Positions 8,083 through 16,548 of a stretch of 64,000 nucleotides of DNA are shown in pieces. Position numbers and translations under genes: made by a program. The notes beneath the pieces are model-generated. The model ran no database searches, was not told the origin of the DNA, and saw only the letters and a list, made by a program, of their open reading frames with translations. Source of the stretch: Synechococcus sp. CCY 0621 (GTDB lineage Bacteria; Cyanobacteriota; Cyanobacteriia; PCC-6307; Cyanobiaceae); assembly GCF_019038465.1 (NCBI RefSeq), contig NZ_JAFKRH010000038.1, positions 1 to 64,000 on the forward strand, written 5' to 3'. Numbering within the stretch: position 1 is the first letter of the stretch; each line of letters starts with the position of its first letter.

Positions 8083-8285
8083 GCCGGCCATCACCTCGTG
8101 TCCCCCTGACCCCAAAGGAGGGCTGGCTGAGCGACGGCCGTCAGGTGCTGCGCTTCCGCCCGACCCGCTGGGAGCGCACCGACCAGCGACTGGAGATCAC
8201 CAGCGGGGTGCTGGCCATTGATCCGGTTCTGAGGCGTAGGCAGAGCGGACGGCTCAGTGCTGATGGCGGTGGTGCACGTCGCTGA
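8079..8285 (+). CDS. Short hypothetical protein, possibly truncated
   Basis: A 68-residue frame whose ATG overlaps the stop of the LOG-family gene, which supports translation. The first 50 residues look like a real protein start (KEGWLSDGRQVLRF, then a WERTDQRLEIT segment). The last 15 residues are Arg/Gly-rich and lie antisense to the His-rich end of the transporter pseudogene, so the original 3' end may have been lost. No family is recognised. Confidence 0.4.
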   Translation: MSRPSPRVPLTPKEGWLSDGRQVLRFRPTRWERTDQRLEITSGVLAIDPVLRRRQSGRLSADGGGARR

Positions 8286-9202
8286 CGTGGGGGTGCTCGT
8301 TGGCCAGCGGGTCATGGCCGTGGCGATGGCTGTGCCAGAAGGGCTGGCCAGGCTCGAGGTCCGCGAGATCCTCCGGTTGGTGGGGATGAAGGTGATGCGC
8401 ATCGCCGTCGACAGGGGTGTGGAAGTGGCGATGCTGGTGATCACGTTCGGCATGGCGGTGCCAGTGGCCATGGCGGCCGCCGCCAACAGCAGCGATGGAC
8501 TGAGCGGTGAACCCATGGGCTTCCCTGGCGGCGCCAAGGGAAGCCAGGGCCACCATGTCGAGCCAGATCGACACGCCATAGCCCAGGGCTGCCGATGCCG
8601 AGCAGGACGGCACTCATCCAGACGAACGGAATGGGGTGCCCTTGCAGATGGGCCACGGCCAGCATCGGCAGGGCCGCCCCGAGGGCCTTGGCGGCGGAGA
8701 TCTGCAGGGGGTTGCGCAGGCTGAGGCGCTGAGAAAGGTTGTTGTCGATGCCCCAGCACAGGCAGGCCAGGGCGATCCACAGCACGCCCTGCCATTGGCT
8801 GCCGCCCAGCCGTCACGGCCGAGGTGCTCCTTCCCTAACCCCCACGGCGATCAGCACCGTGAACACCGCCTCCAGGTTGAGCAGCAGCGCTGAGGCCCCC
8901 GGGGTGAGCAGCGCCAGGCCCTTGACCAGGGCGATCGGTCCGGCGATGCCGCCCAGCAGGGTGATCAGCCCCAACAGGGGGAGATCCTGCCGCTGGATCG
9001 GAGCGTGGCGGCTGGTCGGGGCCTCGGCCACGGCCAGGGGCAGCAGCACCAATGCCGCTCCGGCGTACAGCAGACCCGCCACGAGCACGGGGTAAGACCC
9101 GTGGCTCAAGCTTCCGACCAGCGGAGCGCTGGAACCGAACAGGGCGGCAGCGAGCAGGCCCGCCAACCAGCTGCGGCGCTGTTATCGCGTCTGGGAGGTC
9201 AT
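8254..9202 (-). pseudogene. Broken DMT/EamA transporter with His-rich tail
   Basis: Read on the minus strand from the ATG at 9202, the frame meets a TAA after six codons (MTSQTR*), then continues as an EamA-type transporter: five hydrophobic helices in 9166-8813, then a shifted frame with CWGIDNNLSQRLS and LQISAAKALGAALP (8785-8590), then a second shift into GYGVSIWLDMVALASLG. The third part ends in about 55 residues with dense histidines (HWHRH, HQHRHFH, HHLHPHQ, HHRHQH). EamA proteins export small metabolites, and a His-rich cytoplasmic tail is typical of metal-related members. One stop and two frameshifts make the gene inactive unless the sequence is in error. Confidence 0.75.
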
Positions 9203-9231
9203 CTGGATCACCACAGCAACCGGACAGGCTC

Positions 9232-9861
9232 CTATGCAAACGATGGGGAAGTCCGTTGGAACCGACAGGACAGAACGTGTTGCTCCGCGCCGCCTGGTGT
9301 GCGATGGCGCAACCACCCATGATCGAGCAAACGCAATGCTGTCCCCAAGGATTCCTGGAGCCTCTCAGGGCTGTACCGCACCACAGCCAAGCCGCCGCAA
9401 GTGGTGGGGCCATCTTCTGGAAAGGTTGCCAGGAGCAGAGTGCCACCAGGCTTGAGCGTCTGCAGCACGGCCCGGACATGGTCCTGCTAATCGGCGGGCC
9501 TGGTGAGGAAATGAAACACCGCCCGGTCGTGCCAGACGGCATAGGCATGCTCGGGCAGGGTGGCCGTGAGGATGTCGGCCTCCAGCCACTGCACCGCAGC
9601 GGCGCGTGCGCCAAGCCGCTCTCTGGTCACGGCCAGTGCCGCGCCGGAAAGGTCCAGAACCATGATCCGTTGATAGCCAAGGTTCAGGAGATCATCCACA
9701 AGCGTGGAGGCACCCCCGCCCACATCGATGATCGCCGCATCCAGAGGTGGGCCGGCAGCCTGAAGCAGCCAGAGTGAGTCATCGACATGGGCTTGATACC
9801 AGCTCAACGACTCAGGGGCCTTGGTGGCGTAGATCGTCTCCCAGTGCTTTTTGCTCGTCAT
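9232..9861 (-). pseudogene. SAM-dependent class I methyltransferase with in-frame TAG
   Basis: The frame starting at 9861 encodes a methyltransferase N-terminus: HWETIYATKAPESLSWYQ, then the SAM-binding motif IIDVGGGASTLVDDLL, VLDLSGAAL and VWHDRAVFHFLT. A TAG at 9487-9489 stops it at 124 residues. Directly after it the same frame continues with HVRAVLQTLKPGGTLLLATF, the standard post-motif segment, to the real end at 9232. So the gene is whole except for one nonsense codon. The full-length product would be about 209 residues, of the small family often annotated as class I methyltransferases of unknown substrate. Confidence 0.75.
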
Positions 9862-9893
9862 GGGTTCACGCAGAGGCGGCTGTTGTCAACAGT

Positions 9894-10318
9894 TCAGCCG
9901 CCCCGCAGCACCGCGCTGAGCAAGGAGAGGTTGATCATCACAATCACGCTGGCGCACAGCCAGCCTGCTGCCTGAAGCCAGAGCGGTGCTCTGAGCTCGC
10001 CCATCAGGCCCCGCCGACCTCCTCGCAGCAACGGCATCAGGGCCAGCAGGAGCACCGTGCCGTGGCCAGGAATCCAAACAGAGAAAGCGGCTGGCCCAGC
10101 AGCGTGCCCCAGGCGCTGCCGAGCACCTTGTCGCAGCCATCGCTACCGCCCGGACAGGACAGGCTGCCGATCCAACCCCAGCGATTGGCGGTGATCGAGC
10201 CGGTGTCGATCATGCCGATCGTGGCGAGCACGGCCATGGCGAGGCGCACCCAGGGCCGGCCTGGCTCCTGGGCGGCCCGACGGCTGGAGAGCGGATTGGT
10301 TCGCGTAGCGCTGCTCAC
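9894..10318 (-). pseudogene. Frameshifted vitamin K epoxide reductase (VKOR) gene
   Basis: From a GTG at 10318 the frame encodes a VKOR-like N-terminus: a helix (LAMAVLATIGMIDTGSIT), then LSCPGGSDGCDKVLGSAWG with the two cysteines of the first redox pair, then GQPLSLFGFLA. A frameshift near 10070 moves the remainder into another frame, which reads VLLLALMPLLRGG and VIVMINLSLLSAVLRGG to a TGA at 9894. The CxxC active-site helix expected further on is not seen. VKOR proteins reoxidise DsbA-like partners in oxidative protein folding. The gene lies downstream of the MerR-type operator at 10356-10377 and divergent from the regulator. Confidence 0.65.
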
Positions 10319-10355
10319 AGGGGGAGAGAAGGCTGGAGATGCGGCGATTGAAAAG

Positions 10356-10377
10356 CCTGAAGTGGCTTCAGGGTCAA
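10356..10377 (-). promoter_or_regulatory. MerR-type operator within a promoter facing the VKOR gene
   Basis: The inverted repeat CCTGAAG-TGG-CTTCAGG occupies 10356-10372. On the minus strand it directly follows TTGACC (10377-10372), a -35 element. This is the usual arrangement for MerR-family regulators, which bind between over-spaced -35 and -10 boxes. It faces the VKOR pseudogene and lies between it and the merR gene. A near copy precedes the P-type ATPase. Confidence 0.75.
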
Positions 10378-10439
10378 GGGCCTAGCGTTGCGCCTGGGAG
10401 GCTTGTCCGCCCGACTTGCCAACCCAGGGGGATGAATCC

Positions 10440-10856
10440 ATGCAGATCGGCGAGTTGGCACGGTCCACCGGGGTCAAGATCGAAACCATCCGCTATTACG
10501 AACGCGAGCAGTTGTTGCCGGTGCCGCAGCGCACGGATGGCAACTATCGCCTCTATTCGCCGCGGCATGTGGAGCAGTTGCGTTTCATCCGCTACTGCCG
10601 CAGCCTTGACATGAGCCTGGAGGAGGTCCGCATCCTGATCGGGGTGCTCGACACACCGTCCGGAAGCTGTCAGACGGTGAATGCCCTGCTGGACGAGAAG
10701 ATCGTCGAGGTCGATGCCCGCGTGAATGAGTTGCACAAACTCCAGGATCAGCTACGGCAGCTCAGAGGGCATTGTCAGCAACCGGATGAGGTGAAGACCT
10801 GTGGCATCCTCATGGAGTTGAACCGTTCGGCTGGAATCGATAAGGCTCAGATCTGA
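10440..10856 (+). CDS. MerR-family heavy-metal-responsive regulator (CadR/PbrR type)
   Basis: A 138-residue DNA-binding regulator. The start at 10440 gives the canonical N-terminus MQIGELARSTGVKIETIRYY, a winged helix-turn-helix, followed by NYRLYSPRHVEQLRFI. A dimerisation helix covers about residues 80-115. Metal ligands are likely Cys79 (GSCQTVN), Cys113 (GHCQQ) and Cys120 (KTCGIL), a set typical of Cd/Pb/Zn-responsive members. Two MerR-type operators lie nearby: one in front of the divergent VKOR gene, one in front of the convergently placed P-type ATPase. So it most likely activates metal efflux when the metal binds. Confidence 0.85.
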   Translation: MQIGELARSTGVKIETIRYYEREQLLPVPQRTDGNYRLYSPRHVEQLRFIRYCRSLDMSLEEVRILIGVLDTPSGSCQTVNALLDEKIVEVDARVNELHKLQDQLRQLRGHCQQPDEVKTCGILMELNRSAGIDKAQI

Positions 10857-10872
10857 TCGCTTCCGACCAGGC

Positions 10873-13086
10873 TCAACCCTTGATCTTGCCAAACGTGGGA
10901 GTGCGAAGCAGCCGCAGGCCATTGGCGATCACGATCAGGCTGGTGCCCATGTCCGCGAAGACCGCCATCCACATCGTGGCATTTCCGGCCACGGTGAGCA
11001 CCAGAAAAATGGCCTTGATTCCCAGCGCCAGCGCGATGTTCTGGCGCAGGATTCGAAAGGTGCGTCGGGAGAGGGCGATCGTTTCCGGTACGCGCATCAG
11101 ATCGTCGTTCATGATCACCACGTCGGCGGCTTCAATAGCGATATGGGTGCCCGCGGCCCCCATCGCGAAACCGATGTCCGCCTGGGCCAGGGCCGGGGCA
11201 TCGTTGATGCCATCGCCAGCCATGGCCGCGAATCCATAGCGGGCCTGCAGATCGGCCACCGCCTCGAGCTTGTCCTGCGGCAGCAGGTTGCTTTTCAACT
11301 GCTCGATGCCGGCCACGGCCGCGATCGCACCGGCGGTGGCTGCGTTGTCACCCGTGAGCATCACCGGGGTGACGCCGAGGGCCCGCAGGGCGGCCATGGC
11401 CGCCGCCGAGCTGGGCCGAACGGTGTCGGCGACGGCGATCAGGGCGAGCACGCCGCTGTCATCCGCCAGCAGGCTGAGGGAGCGGCCCTGGCGCTCGTGG
11501 ACCTGCATCGATGCTTCCAGTGCGCTGGAGCAGAGTCCCAGCTCCTCGATCCAGCGGTGGTTGGCCAGCATCAGCGGCCGCCCCGCGATCACGCCGCGCA
11601 CCCCCCTTCCGGGGAGGGCCTCGAAGGCCTCCACGGCCAGCCGCTCGCCATCAAGGCCTGACGCCATGGCCCGCGACACCGGATGGTCGGAGCGCTCCGC
11701 CAGGCTGCTGGCCCACTGCTTGAGAGTTCCAGCGTCTGCCCCTTCTTGCCGTGGGGAGAAGGCCACCAGCTGGGGCTGGCCCAGGGTGATCGTGCCGGTC
11801 TTGTCGAGGGCCAGCACCTTGATCTTGCGGGCCTCCTCGAGGTACAGGCCGCCTTTGATGATGATGCCGCGGCGGGCGGCGGTGGCCAGGCCGCTCACCA
11901 CCGTGACCGGTGTGGCGATCACCAGCGCACAGGGACAGGCGATCACCAGCAGCACCAGGGCCTTGTAGATCGCCTGCATGGGGGTGAATCCCAGCAAGGG
12001 CGGCGCCAGCAGGGCAACGGCCAGGGCCACCACAAACACCGCCGGGGTGTAGCGGGCCGCGAAGCGATCGACGAAGCGCTGGATCGGGGCACGGGAGGCC
12101 TGGGCTTCCTCCACGGCCTGGATGATGCGCGCCAGGGTGCTGAGCGAGGCAGGTGCCGTCACCTGGATCTCGAGTGCGCCGCCCTGGTTGATCGTGCCCG
12201 CAAACACTTCATCACCAGGGCCTTTGTCAACCGGCAGGCTTTCGCCGGTGATCGGGGCCTGGTTGATCGCACTCTCGCCGCTGAGCACCGTGCCATCAAG
12301 CGGCAGCCGTTCCCCCGGGCGGACCCGCGCCACATCTCCGATGGCCACGGCACTGGCGGCCACGCGTTGCCAGCGGCCATCGCTCTGGCGGATCTCCGCC
12401 TCATCGGGGGCCAGGGCCATCAGGCTGGTGATCGCCTGGCGGGCCCGCTGCACGGCCCGCGCTTCAATCGCCTCAGCCACGGCATAGAGCGCCATCACCA
12501 TGGCGGCCTCCGGGAAGCGGCCGATCAGGAAGGCGCCCGTGACCGCCACGCTCATCAACGCATTGATGTTGAGCCGGCCCTGGCGCAGGGCGGCCAGGCC
12601 CTTGCGAAACACGGAGAAGCCCGCCAGGGCGATCGCGGTGATGGCGATCCCGATCTCCACCAGCTCATGGCCCGGGTAGGCGGGAACGACCAGATGCAGC
12701 AGCTCCGCCGTGAGCGCCAGTGCCAGGGAGCCCGCCAGACGGAGCCGTTCAAGGCGCCGTTCGGCGCGGGTCTGGGCGGCAGAAGGCCGGTGATCGGAGC
12801 TGATCGGCTCAGGGTTGAATCCCAGCCGGCGGATTGCGGCAAGGGCGGAGTTGAGCCCTGCGGCTTCGGCATCGATCGCCAGAACGCGCTCGGCCAGCAG
12901 GAACCTCAGGCCGCGGATGCCGTCGACACCTGCGAGGGCATGGCGGATCTCGGTTTCTTCGGTGGCGCAATCCATGGCGCTGATCCGAAACCGCGCTTCT
13001 CTGGCGCATGCCAGCTCCGGCTGCGGCTCCATGGTGGCTCCAGCGTTCTGCCCGCTGGTTCCGGTGTTGCAGCAATGTTCCGCCAT
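10873..13086 (-). CDS. Heavy-metal P1B-type ATPase (Cd/Zn/Pb export)
   Basis: A 737-residue membrane pump. It starts with a Cys-containing leader (residues 1-25: HCC, then ELACA) and an HMA-like metal-binding domain with MDCATEE (Cys40), the variant seen in ZntA/CadA-type proteins. Eight transmembrane helices are expected. The ion path motif IACPCAL lies near residue 384. The phosphorylated aspartate is in DKTGT near 429. TGES occurs in the actuator domain and GDGINDAP in the hinge. The CPC motif with an HMA of this type points to Zn/Cd/Pb. Its promoter region contains a MerR-type operator at 13116-13137 almost identical to that in front of the regulator, so it is the probable main target of the MerR protein at 10440. 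The 3' end converges on merR with 16 bases between the genes. Confidence 0.92.
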   Translation of the reverse strand: MAEHCCNTGTSGQNAGATMEPQPELACAREARFRISAMDCATEETEIRHALAGVDGIRGLRFLLAERVLAIDAEAAGLNSALAAIRRLGFNPEPISSDHRPSAAQTRAERRLERLRLAGSLALALTAELLHLVVPAYPGHELVEIGIAITAIALAGFSVFRKGLAALRQGRLNINALMSVAVTGAFLIGRFPEAAMVMALYAVAEAIEARAVQRARQAITSLMALAPDEAEIRQSDGRWQRVAASAVAIGDVARVRPGERLPLDGTVLSGESAINQAPITGESLPVDKGPGDEVFAGTINQGGALEIQVTAPASLSTLARIIQAVEEAQASRAPIQRFVDRFAARYTPAVFVVALAVALLAPPLLGFTPMQAIYKALVLLVIACPCALVIATPVTVVSGLATAARRGIIIKGGLYLEEARKIKVLALDKTGTITLGQPQLVAFSPRQEGADAGTLKQWASSLAERSDHPVSRAMASGLDGERLAVEAFEALPGRGVRGVIAGRPLMLANHRWIEELGLCSSALEASMQVHERQGRSLSLLADDSGVLALIAVADTVRPSSAAAMAALRALGVTPVMLTGDNAATAGAIAAVAGIEQLKSNLLPQDKLEAVADLQARYGFAAMAGDGINDAPALAQADIGFAMGAAGTHIAIEAADVVIMNDDLMRVPETIALSRRTFRILRQNIALALGIKAIFLVLTVAGNATMWMAVFADMGTSLIVIANGLRLLRTPTFGKIKG

Positions 13087-13115
13087 GGTCAGGTCATCCA
13101 GGCCCCAGCAAACAG

Positions 13116-13137
13116 CCTGTAGTCACTCCAGGGTCAA
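13116..13137 (-). promoter_or_regulatory. MerR-type operator of the P-type ATPase promoter
   Basis: Read on the minus strand, TTGACC (13137-13132) runs into the imperfect inverted repeat CCTGGAG-TGA-CTACAGG (13132-13116). The downstream TTTGCT is a plausible -10 at a spacing of 19-20 bases, longer than usual, as expected for MerR activation by DNA distortion. The ATPase start is about 30 bases beyond. Confidence 0.8.
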
Positions 13138-13172
13138 GGGTGGGTTGGGGCTGTGTCTCCACAGGCTGTTGA

Positions 13173-13583
13173 TCAACGCAGCTGGGGACACTCCTGATCC
13201 CGCAACGGCTGCATCAGCCCATCGGCTTGCCGGGCCAGCTTGGCTCCAGCCGCCGTGTAGAACCTGAACTGCTGGATGTTGACGTAGAGAACCCGCCGGC
13301 TGCGCAGCAGCTGTTCTTCCGCCTTGTGGCGGCACTCGATCAGGGCCTGGTAGTCGATGGTCTGCTCGTTGCGGTCGTTGGCATTGGCCCCATCGGCCTG
13401 CTGGCTGAGGACCGGGCAGATCCGTTCGCGGGTGGTGCGAACCAGGGCGATTTCGGCCTTCATGGCCTGCTCGGCCAGGGCATTGCGTTGCTCCAGCAGG
13501 TTCCGGCACGCCTCCACTTCAGCCGCCATCACCGGAGCTCCCAGCCACCAACTGGTCAACAGCAGGGTCAGGACGTGGCGCAT
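13173..13583 (-). CDS. Exported hypothetical protein
   Basis: A 136-residue protein. I place the start at 13583 because residues 1-21 then form a signal peptide (MRHVLTLLLTSWWLG, cleavage near MAA), whereas the longer frame adds 63 uncharacteristic residues. The mature part is helical and charged, with cysteines in EACRNLL, ERICPVL, ALIECRH and QECPQLR, probably two disulfides. No family is recognised. It stands alone between the P-type ATPase and the divergently oriented DUF305 gene, so a periplasmic role in metal stress is possible but unproven. Confidence 0.55.
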   Translation of the reverse strand: MRHVLTLLLTSWWLGAPVMAAEVEACRNLLEQRNALAEQAMKAEIALVRTTRERICPVLSQQADGANANDRNEQTIDYQALIECRHKAEEQLLRSRRVLYVNIQQFRFYTAAGAKLARQADGLMQPLRDQECPQLR

Positions 13584-13870
13584 CCACGGGTCGGTTCGAG
13601 GCCCGCGCCTGTGGTGGCATTCGCCGTGACCATCCTGTTGCATCAGAAGATTTTGCTGGGGTAAGCCCCTCACGAGCCTCAGCCGCTGCTCCTCATGGGG
13701 CTCAGAAGAAGCGGACCCGTCAAGGATGGCGTCCTGTTCTGCCCGGACCTGGGGGTGTGAGCCGTCGGCCATGCGATGGATCGGTGAAGCATTGCCCCGA
13801 AAGACCCTCGGACCATGCCGGCGTGGCCACCTTGGAGATCAAGACACCCGCACTTTTGGAGGCCGGATCC

Positions 13871-14566
13871 ATGGCCCAGGTCCACCAGCGCCCCCCAGGG
13901 AAGCGATCCGCCGTGGCTCTTCTGCTGGTGGCCGGAGGAGCCTGCGCCCTGGCGTTGCTCGTCAACAGCCCCAGCCTTGCCCAGGGCTGGGGCGGAGGGC
14001 AGCCGCCTGGGCATGGCATGGGGTGGGACGGGGCCGGACGAATGGGCCCGAACGATCAGCGCTTCATCGTGATGATGATTCCCCACCATGAGGGGGCGAT
14101 CGCCATGGCCGAGATGGCCCTCACCCGAGCGAAGCGGCCCGAGATCAAGCAGCTGGCCAAGAGCATCAAGGCCAGCCAGACCCAGGAGAACGCCCAGATG
14201 CGCAGCTGGTTCCGCCAATGGTTCGGCGGTGATGTGCCGCAGTGGGGTGGGAGTTACGGCCGGGGTGTCTATTCCGGCTGGGGCGGCTGGATGGGCGGCG
14301 GCGGCGGAATGATGATGGGCCGTGGAGGGGGCATGGGGATGATGGGCACCGATGTTGAGTGGCTGAAGAACGCCCCTGATTTCGATCGTGCCTTCATCGA
14401 ACAGATGATTCCCCACCACCGCATGGGCGTGATGATGGCCTCGATGGCCCAATCCAACAGCCAGCATCCGCAGCTGCGGGAGCTGCAGCAGGCCATGGTG
14501 AAGGTCCAGAGCCAGGAGATCGAGCAGATGGCGCAGTGGTACCGCAACTGGTACGGAAAGCCCTGA
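13871..14566 (+). CDS. DUF305 family exported protein with two repeats
   Basis: A 231-residue exported protein. The ATG at 13871 follows GGAGG by eight bases. A signal peptide covers about residues 1-38. Two DUF305 units follow: the first has FIVMMIPHHEGAIAMAEMAL, the second FIEQMIPHHRMGVMMASMA. Each has the IPHH motif of this ferritin-like helical family. Between them is a Gly/Met/Trp-rich linker (GGWMGGGGGMMMG). His-His and Met-rich sequences suggest binding of copper or silver, and DUF305 genes often accompany metal-resistance loci, as here. The stop overlaps the DUF302 start by one base (TGATG), so the two are co-translated. Confidence 0.85.
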   Translation: MAQVHQRPPGKRSAVALLLVAGGACALALLVNSPSLAQGWGGGQPPGHGMGWDGAGRMGPNDQRFIVMMIPHHEGAIAMAEMALTRAKRPEIKQLAKSIKASQTQENAQMRSWFRQWFGGDVPQWGGSYGRGVYSGWGGWMGGGGGMMMGRGGGMGMMGTDVEWLKNAPDFDRAFIEQMIPHHRMGVMMASMAQSNSQHPQLRELQQAMVKVQSQEIEQMAQWYRNWYGKP

Positions 14567-14967
14567 TGTCAGCCATGGATCCGTTCTTCATCCTCGACAC
14601 GCCGAAATCCTTCGAGGAGGCCAGTAACGCCCTCCAGGAGGCGGTGGTGGACCAGGGCTTCGGCGTGCTGGCCGTGCATGATCTGGGCCACACCCTGCGC
14701 AGCAAAGGCCTGCCATTCCCGGAGCAGTGCCGCATCTTCGAAGTGTGTAACCCCCAGCAAGCCGCCACAGTGCTCAGCACCTCGATGGCGCTCAACATGG
14801 CTCTGCCCTGCCGGATCTCCGTCTACACCGAAGCCGGCCAGACCCGCCTCGGGATGATCCGCCCCGAGGCGATGCTTGCGGGCCTCTCGGCCGATCCCTC
14901 CCTGCGGGAGGTGGCCCGGGCGGTGGAGACCTCCACCACGGCGATCATCGAGGCCGCTGCGGCCTAG
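14566..14967 (+). CDS. DUF302 family protein
   Basis: A 133-residue soluble protein whose ATG overlaps the DUF305 stop. The DUF302 fold is visible: an N-terminal strand and helix (KSFEEASNALQEAVVDQGFGVLAVHDL), the segment CRIFEVCNPQQAATVLSTS and the strand-turn PCRISVYTEAGQTRLG. The cysteines at about 54 and 60 belong to the CxxxxxC-like spacing common in the family. DUF302 proteins are widespread and occur with sulfur or metal genes, but no reaction is known. Downstream homology to another locus starts just after the stop (the repeat at 14962). Confidence 0.8.
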   Translation: MSAMDPFFILDTPKSFEEASNALQEAVVDQGFGVLAVHDLGHTLRSKGLPFPEQCRIFEVCNPQQAATVLSTSMALNMALPCRISVYTEAGQTRLGMIRPEAMLAGLSADPSLREVARAVETSTTAIIEAAAA

Positions 14968-15050
14968 CCAGGTAGCCCTTTAAAGGTGAGCCCACAGGCC
15001 ACGTCCGCCCTGGCACCCCCGTACTCACTGATCCTGCCCAGGCGTCGCCG

Positions 15051-15340
15051 CAGCCCACCGAGGCCCTGTCCGGATCGTTCCAGCGCGTCACCTTCCACAA
15101 TCCCGAAAACGGCTTCTGCGTGCTGCCCATCAAGGCCCGCGGCCACCGGCACCTGGTGACGGTGGTGGGCCATGCCGCCGAGATCAGTTCCGGTGGATGG
15201 GTGACTGTCAGCAGCACCTGGGTGAACAGCTGCGAGCACAGCCAGCCTTCCAGGCCTCCTTCCTCAGGGCTTCCGCTCCAACCACCGCGCAGGGGGTCGA
15301 GAAGTACCTGGATTCGGGGATGATCAGCGGGATCGGCCCG
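15051..15340 (+). pseudogene. 5' fragment of a RecD2-like helicase gene, copy A
   Basis: The frame reads FQRVTFHNPENGFCVL, ARGHRHLVTVVGHAAEI and WVTVSSTWVNS, the N-terminal OB-like segment of RecD2-type ATP-dependent DNA helicases. A frameshift after about residue 65 moves the rest (matching RASFLRASAPTT) out of frame. No helicase motifs follow. It matches copy B at 29285, which keeps the frame longer. A full RecD2 gene would be over 2 kb, so only the first tenth or so remains. Confidence 0.75.
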
Positions 15341-15568
15341 ACCTACGACGGTGACACCCTTGCGGCTGAGCCTGCGATCTTCCTATCCACTCCGCTCTGA
15401 GATGAGCGCCGCAGGGAGGTAGCCAGAAGCATCCCCTGGGAGGAGCAACGCCTCGGCCTTGAGCTCACCCCCAGACAGATGGCGCCGACCGGACGATCGA
15501 GCCACTCAGGCCCACCACCTGCACCAGCGTCTGCGGCCCGCTGATCTGGCGTGGCGGCCATCGCAGAT

Positions 15569-15751
15569 TCAGCCATGGCCTTCACAGCCACAGCCGGCGC
15601 GGCAGGGCTCACCGTTGGGATGCCCCTTGGCGCAGACTTCGCTGCAGAACAGCAGGGCGCCGTTGCGGAACGGGCTGTCCGCTTGCGCCGTGCAGTGGCA
15701 GCCCGGACAGGCGCACTTCAGTGCGGTTGGTTTTTCCATGGTCGTGGTCAT
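15569..15751 (-). CDS. smtA: Bacterial metallothionein (SmtA type), copy A
   Basis: A 60-residue metallothionein. The start at 15751 follows GGAGAGG. The N-terminal cluster is CACPGCHC (13-20), then FCSEVCAKGH (Cys36, Cys40, His44) and PCRAGCGCEGHG (Cys50, 54, 56, His59), the zinc-finger-like fold and ligand set of cyanobacterial SmtA, which buffers Zn and Cd in the cytoplasm. It differs from copy B at residue 58, Gly here instead of Cys, leaving nine cysteines. In copy B a CDGSH gene overlaps its end; here that gene is deleted. Confidence 0.85.
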   Translation of the reverse strand: MTTTMEKPTALKCACPGCHCTAQADSPFRNGALLFCSEVCAKGHPNGEPCRAGCGCEGHG

Positions 15752-16062
15752 GGCCTCTCCTTGCTCCGTGCCGATGGGTCCAGTCTGGTGCCGCCAGCAC
15801 CGGGCAGGAACGGCTTGCCGTACTGACAAGCCGGGCTGCTGGACCTATTAATGAATCAGAGGCCACGACCAGGGCAGCGCGAGCCCAGACCCTGCAACCG
15901 GCCCAAGGGCGCTCGATACGGGGCGCCCTTCTCATTGGGGCCGAGTTCGGCGGTGAGCATCCACAGTGAAGGCAGGCCGCGCAGGCCAGCCCATGACTGC
16001 AGCCTTTGCCGTCCTTTCGGGGCGACCCCTTCATGGAGTGGCCATCTCAGGCTGTGCTCGGC

Positions 16063-16548
16063 TCATGGCCTCAGCATCACGGCAAGCCAGGGACGGCGAT
16101 CGGCGGGGCGGTCCGGGTCGTTGGCCTTACCAGGGCGCTGACCAAGGCGGCGCAACCTGAAGCCGTAGGCCATGGCCTCGGAGTGGATCGCTTCTGAATT
16201 GGCGGGGTCAACAGCCAGCAGGGCCGCCAACAGTTCATGGCGGAGGGGAAGGCCGTCGCGGGAACTCTCCATCAGGACCCGTGCAACGGTGAGACCATCA
16301 AGGGGGGCGACGGGCTCGACCTCGGGAGACGGCTGCTGGGCGACGGCTTCCATCAGCGCCCGATCCATGGCCTCCCGCTGCTCAGCCGTCAGGACGGCGG
16401 CGACATCAGCTGAGCCAGGAAGCTGGACAGCAGCGGGAACGATGCCCAGCCATTCGACCAGCTCCAGTGCGGCGGTACGGCCGATACCGACCCGGTCGAT
16501 CCACTCATCAAGGCGGATGGGCTCGTTGTAGTTGCTGTCCATCGTCAT
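16063..16548 (-). CDS. Hypothetical protein
   Basis: A 161-residue soluble protein. The ATG at 16548 (or 16542) begins a sensible N-terminus, MTMDSNYNEPIRLDEWIDRVG, and the first 60 residues (RTAALELVEWLGIVPA) look like a helix-turn-helix of the kind found in small DNA-binding proteins, though not clearly enough to claim. The middle is acidic and Ala/Val-rich, the C-terminus basic. No operon partner is seen and I recognise no family. Confidence 0.45.
   Translation of the reverse strand: MTMDSNYNEPIRLDEWIDRVGIGRTAALELVEWLGIVPAAVQLPGSADVAAVLTAEQREAMDRALMEAVAQQPSPEVEPVAPLDGLTVARVLMESSRDGLPLRHELLAALLAVDPANSEAIHSEAMAYGFRLRRLGQRPGKANDPDRPADRRPWLAVMLRP

Larger units (their letters stand above)
14962..15945. 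repeat. Long duplicated segment, copy A
   Basis: About 0.98 kb that matches 29205-30403 in the same orientation, 14 kb away. Both copies hold a recD2 5' fragment followed by a minus-strand metallothionein gene, and both leave the recD2 reading at the same junction. Copy A lacks about 200 bases between the two genes (the CDGSH gene of copy B), lost between short similar sequences around GCCATC.CAG. Confidence 0.85.

Noticed and set aside
11683-13122. A 479-codon plus-strand frame
   Set aside because: Antisense to the P-type ATPase; Gln/Gly/His-rich with no domain.
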